Assembly (NCBI RefSeq): GCF_001466305.1 | Contig: NZ_JWID01000004.1 | Coordinates: forward strand, 25,786 to 89,785 | DNA: 64,000 bases | Direction of reading: 5' to 3' | Source: Defluviitalea phaphyphila | GTDB lineage: Bacteria; Bacillota; Clostridia; Lachnospirales; Defluviitaleaceae | Part shown: piece after piece, positions 1-9,720 of the stretch | Numbering within the stretch: position 1 is the stretch's first letter | Layout: each line of letters starts with the position of its first letter | The notes under the pieces: model-generated | The model's input: the letters and a program-made list of their open reading frames with translations, nothing else | Told to the model about the DNA's origin: nothing | Database searches by the model: none | Translations under genes and position numbers: made by a program

Positions 1-621
1 GGAGTTATAGCTGTAATAGCTTGGGTTGCAGTAACAATGACAATAGTATTTTCAATTATTAATAGTACTATTGGACTTAGGGTATCTAGAGAAGAAGAAC
101 TTGCTGGACTTGATATAGTAGAACATGGATTAGAAAGCAGTTATGCTGATTTTATGCCTTTAATTTCTAGTGAAGCAGCTACTACTACTTCTACAAATGA
201 TACTAATGATACTATTCCAGTAAAACGTGTTAATTCAAATCCTAATGCTAAAATGACTAAAATAGTTGTTATCACAAAACAAAGTAAATTTGAAAGATTA
301 AAAGAAGCTTTAGACAAAATAGGTATAACAGGTATTACAGTTACTCAAGTTTTAGGATGTGGAATGCAAAAAGGAAATACAGAATATTACAGAGGAGCTC
401 CACTTGAAACTAACCTTCTTCCTAAAGTTAAAGTTGAAATAGTTGTATGTAAAATTCCTGTATCAACTGTTATAGATACCGTTAAAAAGGCTTTATATAC
501 TGGAAATATAGGAGATGGTAAAATATTTGTTTATGATGTAGAAAATGTAGTAAAAATTAGAACTGGAGAAGAAGGATATGACGCATTACAAGATGAAGCA
601 GAAGCTCCTAGCTTCGCATAA
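1..621 (+). CDS. Ammonium transporter (Amt) fused to a C-terminal P-II (GlnK) domain, 5' partial
   Basis: The reading frame is open from base 1, so the gene starts outside the window. The first residues are the last Amt membrane helix followed by the Amt tail signature GLRVSREEELAGLDIVEHG. A Ser/Thr/Asn-rich linker (about bases 155-250) leads into a complete P-II domain from about base 253, with the T-loop start GCGMQKGNTEYYRGA and the nucleotide-binding stretches TGNIGDGKIFVYDV and IRTGEE. Amt moves ammonium across the membrane, and P-II proteins plug it in response to ATP/ADP and 2-oxoglutarate; here the regulator is covalently attached. The residue that aligns with the uridylylated Tyr51 of GlnB/GlnK is leucine (YRGAPL), so control by uridylylation is unlikely. 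The fusion is seen directly; the regulatory reading is inferred. Confidence 0.93.
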   Translation, partial: GVIAVIAWVAVTMTIVFSIINSTIGLRVSREEELAGLDIVEHGLESSYADFMPLISSEAATTTSTNDTNDTIPVKRVNSNPNAKMTKIVVITKQSKFERLKEALDKIGITGITVTQVLGCGMQKGNTEYYRGAPLETNLLPKVKVEIVVCKIPVSTVIDTVKKALYTGNIGDGKIFVYDVENVVKIRTGEEGYDALQDEAEAPSFA

Positions 622-690
622 CATTAATAAAAATTTTAAATTCTTTTTATAAAATTGCTCCCCTATATCTTTTTAATATATATATATATA

Positions 691-726
691 AATATCACGC
701 CAACTAATTTTAGTTGGCGTGATATT
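691..726. terminator. Bidirectional terminator between amt-glnK and the capA-like gene
   Basis: A perfect 16-bp inverted repeat (691-706 with 711-726) with a 4-base loop, flanked by A/T-rich sequence on both sides. It lies between two convergent genes and starts 70 bases after the amt-glnK stop, so it can end transcription from both. Confidence 0.9.
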
Positions 727-729
727 TTA

Positions 730-1956
730 TTACTCTTTTAAATAATATATGTAAAAATTATTATCTTTTTTCACTTCTTTTTCCCCTAATAAATGTTTTA
801 TTGTATAACTTCTTGTACTTTCAAGTCTATTAATTTCTCCTTGTGTTAAATTTAATTCCTCATTTGATACATTATCCCCTATAATTCTAATTATTCTTTT
901 CCCATTTCTATTACTAAATTGTACCCATGTAGGCATAAAAGATATATTTTTTATTATAGCTTTTTCATCATTGATTTTTTCAAAATCTAAATTTAAAATT
1001 ATTCCTGCATCCCTAGGAGGATCAAGAGGAGTTCTTTGAGAAGAAATAAAATTTCCCAAAGAATAAATTAAAAAACCTGTTTCTTTTGTTCCATCTTCCC
1101 TTATAAGTTCTCTTGTTTCCATAGGCTGAATTACATGAGGATGCCCTCCAAGAATTACGTCTGCTCCTGCTTCAAATATTTCGTCTACTATTTTATTTTG
1201 ATTTTTATTAGGATATCTTTGATATTCTTGTCCGAAATGAAGATATACTATTATAAAATCTGGATTCATATCTTCTGCTTTTTTAATATCTGACTTTATT
1301 TTTTCTACATCAATTAAATTTACTAAATATGCTTGTTCTTTAGGTATAGGAATCCCATTAGTTCCATAGGTATAAGATAAAAATGCAAAAGAAATTCCAT
1401 TAACAGTTTTTAATTTTATTTTTTCACTTTCATTTTGATTTCTATAAGTGCCTACATGTTCTATTCCTATTTGGTCTAACACATCTAAAGTTCTAATAAC
1501 TCCTTTAGCATTGCTATCCATAGAATGATTATTTGATGTAGTTAAAATATCAAATCCCACTTCTTTTAGAGTATTTCCTAAAGAATCAGGAGAATTAAAT
1601 CTTGGATATCCACTATATCCTCTCTCTTTTCCCCCAAAAGTTGTTTCTAAATTTCCTATGGTAATATCTGCATCATATAAAAAAGGCTTAATCAAATCAA
1701 ATTCCCTATTAAAATTATAGGTATCATTTGATTTATCATAAGCCTCCCAAAGTTGCCATTTATGAACCATGATATCTCCAACTACTCTCATTTTTACTGA
1801 ATATACTCTAGGTTCTACTTGTTCTATTATCTTTTCCGTAGATGTTTGTACTGGATTGTCTGTTTTTGTAGATGCTACTTGAATTTTATTCTGTGCTGAA
1901 CATGCGATTAATACAGACATAAATAATAAGTTGATAGTAAAAAAAACATTTTTCAT
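730..1956 (-). CDS. CapA/PGA-synthesis family lipoprotein (metallophosphatase fold)
   Basis: 408 residues. The N-terminus is a lipoprotein signal peptide with lipobox LIAC and Cys19 as the lipidation site, so the protein should be anchored on the outer face of the membrane. From about residue 57 it matches the CapA family (PGA_cap): GDIM, NLETTFGG, SNNHSMD, GGHPHVIQP and YSLGNFI, the metal-binding blocks of a calcineurin-like phosphatase fold. CapA proteins take part in poly-gamma-glutamate or capsule export, but many clostridial homologues lack capB/capC partners, and none are seen here, so the substrate is unknown. AGAGGTG lies before the ATG. The gene stands alone, with gatB ending 84 bases upstream. 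Confidence 0.85.
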   Translation of the reverse strand: MKNVFFTINLLFMSVLIACSAQNKIQVASTKTDNPVQTSTEKIIEQVEPRVYSVKMRVVGDIMVHKWQLWEAYDKSNDTYNFNREFDLIKPFLYDADITIGNLETTFGGKERGYSGYPRFNSPDSLGNTLKEVGFDILTTSNNHSMDSNAKGVIRTLDVLDQIGIEHVGTYRNQNESEKIKLKTVNGISFAFLSYTYGTNGIPIPKEQAYLVNLIDVEKIKSDIKKAEDMNPDFIIVYLHFGQEYQRYPNKNQNKIVDEIFEAGADVILGGHPHVIQPMETRELIREDGTKETGFLIYSLGNFISSQRTPLDPPRDAGIILNLDFEKINDEKAIIKNISFMPTWVQFSNRNGKRIIRIIGDNVSNEELNLTQGEINRLESTRSYTIKHLLGEKEVKKDNNFYIYYLKE

Positions 1957-2040
1957 TTATACACCTCTTAACATTTTACAATATTTTATATATATCATAC
2001 TTTTTTGTATGCAAAATGTAAAGAGATGATATATAGAATT

Positions 2041-3471
2041 TTACAATAACTCTTTTAATATTTTATTTATCATACTAGGATCAGCTTTTCCTTTCATTTT
2101 TTTCATAGTTTGACCTACTAAAAATCCTATGGCTTTCTTCTTACCACCTCTATAATCTTCTACAGACTTTGGATTTTCCTCTATAACTTCCTTTATAGTC
2201 TTTATAAGCAATCCTTCATCTTTTACAATCTTTAATCCTTTTTCTTCTACATACTTTTTAGGATCTATATCTTCTTTAAAAATAATTTCAAATACTTCTT
2301 TCGCAACGGAATTATTTATAGCCCCTTCTTCTACTAGTTCAATTAATTTAGCTAAATTTTCAGGAGAAAAACTAAGCTCTTCAGCTTCTATTCCTTCTTC
2401 TTTCATAAGTCTCATAGTTTCTCCCATAAGCCAATTAGATACCTTTTTAGGCTTATTACAAATAGCAGTTGTTGCCTCAAATATATCTGCTATTTTCTTA
2501 GAAGACGTAAGAATTTTTGCATCATAATCCGGAATATTAAACTGCTCTTTATATCTTTTTAATTTTTCCTCTCTTAATTCAGGCTGTCTTTTTCTAATAT
2601 TTTCTATCCATTCATCACTAATAACAATTGGAACAAGATCAGGCTCAGGAAAATATCTATAATCATGGGCATCTTCTTTAGAACGCATAGAATAAGAAGT
2701 TTCTTTATTATCATCCCATCTTCTTGTTTCTTGAATAACTTCTTTTCCTTCTTCTAATAATTCTATTTGTCGATTTTTTTCTGCTTCAATCGCTCTAGCT
2801 ATAGCTTTATAAGAATTTAAATTTTTCATTTCAGTTCTAGTTCCAAATTCTTTTGAACCTAATTCACGAACTGATAGATTAACATCAACTCTCATAGAGC
2901 CTTCTTGCAATTTACAATCAGATGCTCCTAAATACTGAATAATTAATCTTAATTTATCAACATATGCAATAACCTCCTCTGCAGACCTCATATCTGGTTT
3001 TGATACAATTTCAATAAGAGGTACTCCTGAACGGTTAAAATCAACTAAAGAACACTCTTCCCACTCATCATGGATTAATTTCCCCGCATCTTCTTCCATA
3101 TGTATCTCGCGAATTCCTATAGTTTTTTTACCTGAAGGAGTATCTATCTCAATACCACCATTCCTACAAATTGGCAAATATAATTGAGAAATTTGATAAT
3201 TTTGAGGATTATCTGGATAAAAATAATTTTTTCTATCGAATTTACAATATTGTGTAATTTCACAATTAGTTGCTAGTCCTACAGCAATAGCATATTCTAC
3301 TACTTGTTTATTGAGTACTGGTAAAGACCCTGGCATACCAGTACAAACTGGACAAGTGTGAGTATTAGGTTTGCCGCCAAATTCTGTACTACAAGAACAA
3401 AATATTTTTGTTTTAGTTGCTAATTCCACATGAATTTCTAATCCTATAACTGTTTCATATTGTTTGCTCAT
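2041..3471 (-). CDS. gatB: Asp-tRNA(Asn)/Glu-tRNA(Gln) amidotransferase subunit B
   Basis: 476 residues, the usual length of GatB. The N-terminus carries the family block GLEIHVELATKTKIFC with the zinc-binding cysteines CSCS and CPVC, then the kinase-like cradle (YFYPDNPQNYQISQ, HMEEDAGKL, DFNRSGVPLIEIVS), a helical domain and the C-terminal YqeY-like tRNA-binding tail (GFLVGQTMKKMKGKADP). GatB binds the mischarged tRNA, phosphorylates the Asp or Glu carried on it and receives ammonia from GatA. It is the last gene of the aspS-gatC-gatA-gatB operon, starting 14 bases after gatA ends, and should be controlled by the T-box leader at 6722-6969. Confidence 0.97.
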   Translation of the reverse strand: MSKQYETVIGLEIHVELATKTKIFCSCSTEFGGKPNTHTCPVCTGMPGSLPVLNKQVVEYAIAVGLATNCEITQYCKFDRKNYFYPDNPQNYQISQLYLPICRNGGIEIDTPSGKKTIGIREIHMEEDAGKLIHDEWEECSLVDFNRSGVPLIEIVSKPDMRSAEEVIAYVDKLRLIIQYLGASDCKLQEGSMRVDVNLSVRELGSKEFGTRTEMKNLNSYKAIARAIEAEKNRQIELLEEGKEVIQETRRWDDNKETSYSMRSKEDAHDYRYFPEPDLVPIVISDEWIENIRKRQPELREEKLKRYKEQFNIPDYDAKILTSSKKIADIFEATTAICNKPKKVSNWLMGETMRLMKEEGIEAEELSFSPENLAKLIELVEEGAINNSVAKEVFEIIFKEDIDPKKYVEEKGLKIVKDEGLLIKTIKEVIEENPKSVEDYRGGKKKAIGFLVGQTMKKMKGKADPSMINKILKELL

Positions 3472-3485
3472 ATTAACGCCCCTTT

Positions 3486-4946
3486 CTATATATTTATAGT
3501 AGGTCTTATATAAGGTCTTGTTTTTTCATATGCATAAGCTGCTCGAATAATATTTTTTTCTTTAAAACAATCTCCTATTAACTGCAGACCTATAGGAAGT
3601 CCCTTTGAATCTATTCCACATGGAACACTAATTGCAGGAAGTCCTGCTAAATTTATAGATACAGTATAGATGTCTCCTAAATACATTTTTATAGGATCAC
3701 TTAAACTCTCTCCTAATTTAGGAGCAGTAGTGGGAGCTACAGGACCTAATATCACATCATACTTTTTAAAAGCTTTATTAAATTCTTCTTTTATTAAAGC
3801 TTTAACCTTTAATGCTTTTAAATAATAAGCATCATAATATCCTGAACTAAGTACAAAAGAACCAAGCATAATTCTACGTTTTACCTCTGTTCCAAATCCT
3901 TCAGAACGAGTTCTTTTATACATATCATTAAGATTTTCATAATCTTTTGTACGATACCCATATTTTACTCCATCAAACCTAGCTAAATTTGAACTTGCTT
4001 CTGCTGAAGCTATTACATAATAAGCATATATTGCATAATCTACCAAACCTAATTCAAATTCTTCTACAATAGCACCCTTTTCTTCTAATGTTTTTGCCGC
4101 TTTTAATATAGCTTTTTTTACTTCTTCATCTATTCCTTCTTTAAAATAATCTGTGGGAATTCCTATTTTCATTCCCTTAACATCATCTACCAAAGCTGAA
4201 GTAAAATCATATTCCTCTCTTTTTATAGAAGTACTATCCTTAACATCAAAAGATGATATTATTTCTAAAATATTTGCACAATCTTCCACACTTCTTGCAA
4301 TAGGTCCAATCTGATCTAAGGATGACCCATAAGCAATAAGCCCATATCTAGATACTGTTCCATAAGTTGGTTTTATCCCTACTACTCCACAAAAAGAACT
4401 AGGTTGACGAATAGACCCTCCTGTATCAGACCCTAAAGCATAAAAACATTCTTCTAACGCCACTGCTGCACAAGACCCTCCTGAAGAACCTCCAGGAACA
4501 TGTTCTTTATTCCAAGGATTTTTAGTTTCTCCAAAAGCTGAAGTTTCTGTCGTGCTTCCCATAGCAAATTCATCCATATTTGTTTTTCCTATAATTACGG
4601 CTCCTGCTTTTTCTAAATTTATTACAGCCTCTGCATTATAGGTAGGTTTAAAATTACTAAGAATTTTAGAACTACAAGTAGTTCTAAGTCCTTTTGTACA
4701 TATATTATCTTTTATTGCAACGGGTACTCCTGCTAGGGGAGAATCTAAAGTTCCTTCATCGATAAGTTTTTGTATTTCTTCTCCTCTTTTTAAGGCTCCT
4801 TCTTTATCTATAGTTACATAACAATTAAATTCTTGTTCATATTTTTCTATTTTTTCTAAAGAAGCTTTTATTGCTTCTACTACTCCAACTTCTTTAGATT
4901 TTATCTTTTTACCTAATTCTATAGCTGTTAAACGTGTAATATCCAA
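3486..4946 (-). CDS. gatA: Asp-tRNA(Asn)/Glu-tRNA(Gln) amidotransferase subunit A
   Basis: 486 residues, an amidase-signature enzyme that releases ammonia from glutamine for GatB. The catalytic triad is complete: Lys79 (VAIKDN), Ser154 (GGSSGGS) and the nucleophile Ser178 (GSDTGGSIRQP). The start is TTG, placed 8 bases after GGAGG; no better start lies nearby. It sits between gatC and gatB in the same transcript. The clean active site and full length give no sign of decay. The enzyme normally serves both Asn-tRNA and Gln-tRNA formation, depending on which mischarging synthetases the cell has. Confidence 0.97.
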   Translation of the reverse strand: MDITRLTAIELGKKIKSKEVGVVEAIKASLEKIEKYEQEFNCYVTIDKEGALKRGEEIQKLIDEGTLDSPLAGVPVAIKDNICTKGLRTTCSSKILSNFKPTYNAEAVINLEKAGAVIIGKTNMDEFAMGSTTETSAFGETKNPWNKEHVPGGSSGGSCAAVALEECFYALGSDTGGSIRQPSSFCGVVGIKPTYGTVSRYGLIAYGSSLDQIGPIARSVEDCANILEIISSFDVKDSTSIKREEYDFTSALVDDVKGMKIGIPTDYFKEGIDEEVKKAILKAAKTLEEKGAIVEEFELGLVDYAIYAYYVIASAEASSNLARFDGVKYGYRTKDYENLNDMYKRTRSEGFGTEVKRRIMLGSFVLSSGYYDAYYLKALKVKALIKEEFNKAFKKYDVILGPVAPTTAPKLGESLSDPIKMYLGDIYTVSINLAGLPAISVPCGIDSKGLPIGLQLIGDCFKEKNIIRAAYAYEKTRPYIRPTINI

Positions 4947-4960
4947 GATATATTCCTCCT

Positions 4961-5254
4961 TTATTCTACAGTTTTAGGAACTTTAAAAGCTTCATCTTTT
5001 CTTTCTGGAGCATTTGATAAAATATTTTCACTATCATCTCCATTAGTAACTACATCTTCACGGAATACATTATTAACAGAAAATATGTGAGAAAGAGGTT
5101 CTATTCCCTCGGTATCTAGTTCATTTAATTTATCAATATAACTAAGCATTCTTTCCATATCTTTTTTAGCCTGTTCCTTTTCTTTCTCTGAAAGTTCAAG
5201 TTTTGCTAAATTAGCTATATATTCCATAAGTTCATCTGAAATAACTTGACTCAT
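4961..5254 (-). CDS. gatC: Asp-tRNA(Asn)/Glu-tRNA(Gln) amidotransferase subunit C
   Basis: 97 residues, the normal length of GatC. Typical blocks are YIANLAKLELSEKE near the N-terminus and LSHIFSVNNVFREDVV in the middle. GatC wraps around GatA and stabilises the GatA-GatB complex. It has a strong ribosome site (AAGGAGG) before the ATG. It follows aspS by 19 bases and precedes gatA by 14 bases, forming one operon. Confidence 0.95.
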   Translation of the reverse strand: MSQVISDELMEYIANLAKLELSEKEKEQAKKDMERMLSYIDKLNELDTEGIEPLSHIFSVNNVFREDVVTNGDDSENILSNAPERKDEAFKVPKTVE

Positions 5255-5273
5255 TTTATTTCCTCCTTTTTAT

Positions 5274-6605
5274 TTATGGTTCTAAACGACTTAAATCTCT
5301 TGGAAACAAAGTAGTCTCACGAACATTTTGTTCATCTAATAATTTCATAGTAAGTCTTTCTAATCCAATTCCCAAACCTCCATGAGGCGGCATACCATAT
5401 TTAAAAATCATTAAATAATGTTCCATACCTTCTGTGGTCATTCCTCGAGCTTCTATTTTCTTTAATAGTGTATCATAATCATGTATTCTCTGTCCTCCTG
5501 TAGTTATCTCCATTCCCCTAAATAATAAATCAAAACTTAGGGTGAATTTAGAATCTTGTGGGTCATCCATAGTATAAAAAGGACGTTTTTTAGAAGGATA
5601 ATGTGTAACAAATACAAAATCTGCATCATATTCTTCTTTAAAATAACGACTAATTAGCACTTCTTCTTCAGGTTCTAAATCATAAGGAGTTCTAATTTTT
5701 CTATTATATTTTTCTGATACTTTTTGCTTTGCTTCATCAAAACGTACCATAGGAATTTTATCTACTTTTGGAAGAGTCACATTAAGTATTTTTAATTCTT
5801 TAGAATATTCTTTTTTTAATAATTCTATAGTATATTGTAAAAATCCTGTTTCCATAGCCATAATATCTTCAAATCCATCTATATAACCCATTTCAAAATC
5901 TAAACTAGTATATTCATTTAAATGCCTTGTAGTATTGTGTTTTTCAGCTCTAAATACTGGTCCTGTTTCAAAAACTCTATCAAATACTCCTACCATAGTT
6001 TGTTTATAAAACTGAGGGCTTTGAGCCAGAACTGCTTTCTTATCAAAATAATCTAGTTTAAAAATATTCGACCCTCCCTCTGCTCCTTTAGCAGTAATTT
6101 TAGGAGTTCTTACTTCAGTAAATCCTTGACTAAACAAAAATTCTCTAAATCCTCTTACTATTCCTTCTTGGATTTTAAATTTAGCTCTTTCTTTTACATT
6201 TCTAAGTACTATAGGTCTTAAAGATAATTTTGTTTCTAAAGAAGTATTTAACTTCCATTTACTAATAGGAATAGGCATTGTATCTGCTGGAGTAGATAAT
6301 ATTTTAATGTTTTTTAATCTAATTTCATATCCATGAGGAGCTCTTTTTTCTTCTACTACAACTCCTTCTACTTCAACTGTTGAAGCTTCTTTTAAAGACT
6401 TAATATTAAAATCCATTGTACCTTCTTCAAAAACGCACTGAATAAGACCGTCTCTTTTTCTTAATACTATAAAGGTAACATTTCCCATATCCCTTATAGT
6501 ATGAACTGCACCATTCATTTTTATAATTTCCCCATTATAATCTTTTAATAATAAATCCTTAATTTCAATCGTTTCTTTTTTAACTACACCTTTTATAAAA
6601 TCCAT
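5274..6605 (-). CDS. aspS: Archaeal-type aspartyl-tRNA synthetase, probably non-discriminating
   Basis: 443 residues, the short archaeal/eukaryotic-type AspRS without the GAD insertion of the bacterial enzyme. It has an N-terminal OB-fold anticodon domain (to about residue 105) and a class II core with the motif 2 region FRAEKHNTTRHLNE and motif 3 GLGIGLERL. The ATG at 6605 is preferred because AAAGGAGAG lies at good spacing; a TTG two codons upstream is too close. In the Thermococcus enzyme, Trp26 and Lys85 restrict charging to tRNA(Asp). The aligned residues here are His35 (AVHTIRDMG) and Pro90 (APHGYEI), the pair linked to enzymes that also charge tRNA(Asn). Together with gatCAB downstream this indicates the transamidation route to Asn-tRNA. 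The alignment is from memory. Confidence 0.93.
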   Translation of the reverse strand: MDFIKGVVKKETIEIKDLLLKDYNGEIIKMNGAVHTIRDMGNVTFIVLRKRDGLIQCVFEEGTMDFNIKSLKEASTVEVEGVVVEEKRAPHGYEIRLKNIKILSTPADTMPIPISKWKLNTSLETKLSLRPIVLRNVKERAKFKIQEGIVRGFREFLFSQGFTEVRTPKITAKGAEGGSNIFKLDYFDKKAVLAQSPQFYKQTMVGVFDRVFETGPVFRAEKHNTTRHLNEYTSLDFEMGYIDGFEDIMAMETGFLQYTIELLKKEYSKELKILNVTLPKVDKIPMVRFDEAKQKVSEKYNRKIRTPYDLEPEEEVLISRYFKEEYDADFVFVTHYPSKKRPFYTMDDPQDSKFTLSFDLLFRGMEITTGGQRIHDYDTLLKKIEARGMTTEGMEHYLMIFKYGMPPHGGLGIGLERLTMKLLDEQNVRETTLFPRDLSRLEP

Positions 6606-6721
6606 AAACAATCTCTCCTTTCATTAATAAATCCTAAAAAAAGCAAAGGGAAACACACATAAATCATAAATAGATTTTATGCATGTTCCCCCATTGGAAC
6701 CAATTCAATTTTTTAAATAAA

Positions 6722-6969
6722 AAATCCCGGAATCAAAGATTCCGGGACGGGATAAAGTCTCCCGTGGTACCACCCACATTAGCAATTAAATATTAATTGC
6801 TCACTCTAGCACTTAACGGGTGCCCACGGGCTGACCTACTTAAAGTTCAATCAGCCTGCTCCAGAGTGTTCCCTTATGCTAATCCCTTAAATGAAGCTCT
6901 CAATCACGGCTTCATCTCCCTGTTAAGTTCCTTAGCACAGAGTCTCCTTCTTCGCATTTAACATTTAGT
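6722..6969 (-). promoter_or_regulatory. T-box leader of aspS-gatCAB (tRNA-sensing transcription attenuator)
   Basis: Read on the minus strand, the leader has a Stem I with a short basal helix, a kink-turn-like GA motif and an internal loop containing GAACA (6871-6867). Next come Stem II, a hairpin at 6781-6800, the T-box GGGTGGTACCACGGG (6775-6761) and a terminator with a 10-bp stem (6747-6738 with 6734-6725) and a U-tract. The likely specifier is AAC (Asn, 6870-6868), followed by A and then the lower helix as in other T-boxes; it overlaps GAA (Glu) by one base shift. Uncharged tRNA would stabilise the antiterminator and switch on the operon. A promoter lies directly upstream. Confidence 0.93.
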
Positions 6970-6975
6970 ATATAC

Positions 6976-7004
6976 ATATTATCATAATTTTATAATTCTG
7001 ACAA
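6976..7004 (-). promoter_or_regulatory. Sigma-A-type promoter of the T-box/aspS operon
   Basis: On the minus strand, TTGTCA (7004-6999) and TAATAT (6981-6976) are separated by 17 bases. Transcription would start near 6969, just before Stem I of the T-box. It lies in the gap after the alaS stop. Confidence 0.65.
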
Positions 7005-7047
7005 GTGAAAAATTTTTGTAAAATAAACATTTTTATACACTTTTATT

Positions 7048-9690
7048 TTATTGTAATTGACCACTTAATATTTCTGCCGCTTTATTTAAAGCTTTATCTA
7101 TTTTAGAAATATCTTTTCCTCCTGCTTGAGCCATATTCGGACGACCGCCTCCGCCGCCACCAGCAACTTTAGCAATTTCTCTAATCATATTTCCTGCATG
7201 AGCACCTTTTTTAACTACATCATCAGTTATCATTACAACAAAATTCACTTTATTATCTTTTCCAGTAGCTAATACAATAACTCCAGAACCTATTTTATTC
7301 TTTAAATTATCTCCCATATTCCTAAGTCCATTCATATCTAATTCATCAAATCTTGCTGTTAATAAGGAAACTCCTTTTATATCTTGTTTAGATGATAATA
7401 TATCCTCAACTGCTGATGTAGATATTTTTGCTCTTAATTTTTCAATTTCTTTTTGATTATTTTTTACTTCATTTATTAAAGTTTCAATTTTTCTTACTAC
7501 TTGATTAGGTACAGTTTTTAAAATAGCTGCTGCTTCTTTTATATAATTTTCTTGTTCTCTAAAATAATTTAGAGCTGCTTGTCCTGTTACTGCTTCAATT
7601 CTTCTAACCCCTGCTGAAACCCCTGTTTCAGAAATAATCTTAAAAGTTCCTACACTAGCAGTATTTTTAAGATGAGTTCCTCCACAAAGTTCTATACTGT
7701 AATTTCCCATATTTACTACTCTAACAATTTCTCCATATTTTTCTCCAAATAAAGCCATAGCCCCCATTTTTCTAGCTTCATCAATATTAGTTTCACAAAT
7801 ATTAATTGGAAGGTTTTCTAGAATTTTTTCATTTACTTCTTCCTCTACTTTTTTCAACTCTTCTTGAGTAAGAGGAGCAAAATGAACAAAATCAAATCTA
7901 AGTCTTTCTGAAGATACATAAGACCCTGCTTGCTCTACATGGTTTCCTAATATATTTCTTAAAGCTTTTTGAAGTAAATGAGTAGCACTATGATTTCTTG
8001 CTGTTGCCATTCTATCTGATTTATTTACCTCTAGTGAAGCTTTATCTCCTACAGATATACTACCCTGTACTACTTTCCCTATATGGGCAAAATTATTTCC
8101 ACTTACCTTTATACAGTCAGTTATTTTTACTGTTCCTTTGTCTGTTTTAATAATACCCTTATCTCCAACTTGTCCTCCACTTTCAGCATAAAAAGGAGTT
8201 TTATCAACTATAATTGATACTTCTTGATTTTCTTTAGCTTCATTAATAAATTCATTATTCGTAACTATTGCACGAATTATGGCATCAGATACATTTAAAG
8301 TATTGTATCCTTTAAACTGAGTTGTCCATTCTTTATTTAATTTAGTATAAATACTTTCTTCTGAACCCATGTAAGTTGTTTCTTCTCTAGCAGATCTAGC
8401 TCTTTGTCTTTGAGCTTCCATCTCTTTCATAAATCCTTGCTCGTCTAAAGTAAATCCTTCTTCTTCTAGAATTTCTTTAGTTAAATCAATAGGAAATCCA
8501 TAAGTATCATATAATCTAAAACATTTTTCTCCTGATAAAGTATTTTGTTTTGATTCTTTTAATTCTTTTATATACTCTTTTAATATTTCTAAACCTTGAT
8601 CTATTGTTTCGTTAAATCTTTGTTCTTCCACAGATAATACTTTTAAAATATATTCTTTCTTTTCTTCTAGTTCCGGATATGCTTCTTTAGAAGTTTCTAT
8701 AACAGTTAAAGCAAGTTCTTTTAAAAATAATTTATTAATGCCTAATAGCTTACCATGACGAACTGCTCTTCTAAGCAATCTTCTAAATACGTATCCTCTT
8801 CCCTCATTTGATGGAAGTATACCATCTGAAGCCATAAAAGTAATAGCCCTTATATGATCTGTAATAACCCTAATTGATATATCTTTTTTATTATCTTCTT
8901 GATATTTGACTCCAGCTATTTTACATACATGATCACGAATAGCTTTTATAGTATCTACATCAAAAATAGAAGTTACTCCCTGCATAATTGCTGCCAATCT
9001 CTCTAGCCCTGCTCCTGTATCTATATTAGGATTTGGTAAAGGATTATAATTTCCTTCTTCATCTTTATCAAATTGAGTAAAAACAAGATTCCAAAATTCT
9101 ACAAAACGATCACAATCACAGCCAGGAGCACAATCTTTGCTTCCACATCCATACTCTTCTCCTCGGTCAAAATAAATTTCCGAACAAGGGCCACAAGGGC
9201 CTACCCCTATTTCCCAAAAATTATCTTCTTTACCTAATCTAATAATACGTTCAGGTTTTAATCCTACTTTTTCATTCCAAATTTTAAAAGCTTCATCATC
9301 TTTTTCATAAATAGAAACATATAATCTCTCCTCTGGAATTTCTAAAACTTCTGTTACAAATTCCCAAGCCCAAGGAATTACTTCCTCTTTAAAATAATCT
9401 CCAAAGGAAAAATTTCCTAACATCTCGAAAAAAGTAGCATGCCTTGAGGTTTTTCCTACATTTTCTATATCCCCTGTACGAATACATTTTTGACAAGTAG
9501 TAACTCTTTTTTTAGGAGGTTTTTCCTGCCCTGTAAAATAAGGTTTTAAAGGCGCCATACCTGCATTGATAAGTAATAAACTTTTATCATTCTGAGGTAC
9601 AAGGGAAAAACTTCCCATTCTTAAATGGTCCTTTCCTTCAAAAAAAGATAAATATTTTTCTCTGATTTCATTTAATCCTAAAGATTTCAT
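7048..9690 (-). CDS. alaS: Alanyl-tRNA synthetase
   Basis: 880 residues, full length. The order is the class II catalytic core ([20 protein letters not shown]-type motif 3 DTGAGLERL), tRNA recognition, an editing domain with the zinc motifs RNHSATH and CGGTH, and a C-terminal DHHA1/C-Ala domain ending in a glycine run ([15 protein letters not shown]). It attaches alanine to tRNA(Ala) and clears mis-acylated Ser and Gly. The ATG has AGGAGG upstream. It follows vanY by only 30 bases and no terminator separates them, so the two are probably co-transcribed from the promoter at 10826-10854. No T-box motif precedes it, unlike many clostridial alaS genes. Confidence 0.97.
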   Translation of the reverse strand: MKSLGLNEIREKYLSFFEGKDHLRMGSFSLVPQNDKSLLLINAGMAPLKPYFTGQEKPPKKRVTTCQKCIRTGDIENVGKTSRHATFFEMLGNFSFGDYFKEEVIPWAWEFVTEVLEIPEERLYVSIYEKDDEAFKIWNEKVGLKPERIIRLGKEDNFWEIGVGPCGPCSEIYFDRGEEYGCGSKDCAPGCDCDRFVEFWNLVFTQFDKDEEGNYNPLPNPNIDTGAGLERLAAIMQGVTSIFDVDTIKAIRDHVCKIAGVKYQEDNKKDISIRVITDHIRAITFMASDGILPSNEGRGYVFRRLLRRAVRHGKLLGINKLFLKELALTVIETSKEAYPELEEKKEYILKVLSVEEQRFNETIDQGLEILKEYIKELKESKQNTLSGEKCFRLYDTYGFPIDLTKEILEEEGFTLDEQGFMKEMEAQRQRARSAREETTYMGSEESIYTKLNKEWTTQFKGYNTLNVSDAIIRAIVTNNEFINEAKENQEVSIIVDKTPFYAESGGQVGDKGIIKTDKGTVKITDCIKVSGNNFAHIGKVVQGSISVGDKASLEVNKSDRMATARNHSATHLLQKALRNILGNHVEQAGSYVSSERLRFDFVHFAPLTQEELKKVEEEVNEKILENLPINICETNIDEARKMGAMALFGEKYGEIVRVVNMGNYSIELCGGTHLKNTASVGTFKIISETGVSAGVRRIEAVTGQAALNYFREQENYIKEAAAILKTVPNQVVRKIETLINEVKNNQKEIEKLRAKISTSAVEDILSSKQDIKGVSLLTARFDELDMNGLRNMGDNLKNKIGSGVIVLATGKDNKVNFVVMITDDVVKKGAHAGNMIREIAKVAGGGGGGRPNMAQAGGKDISKIDKALNKAAEILSGQLQ

Positions 9691-9720
9691 CCCATTTCCT
9701 CCTCAACTTTCAACACTTTA

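Noticed and set aside
671..692. TA-rich tract as promoter
   Set aside because: An alternating AT run without a -35 box, located between convergent genes.
7048..9720. Possible T-box for alaS
   Set aside because: No GGGTGG-type T-box motif was found before alaS or vanY. The T-box at 6722-6969 lies downstream of alaS and points to aspS.
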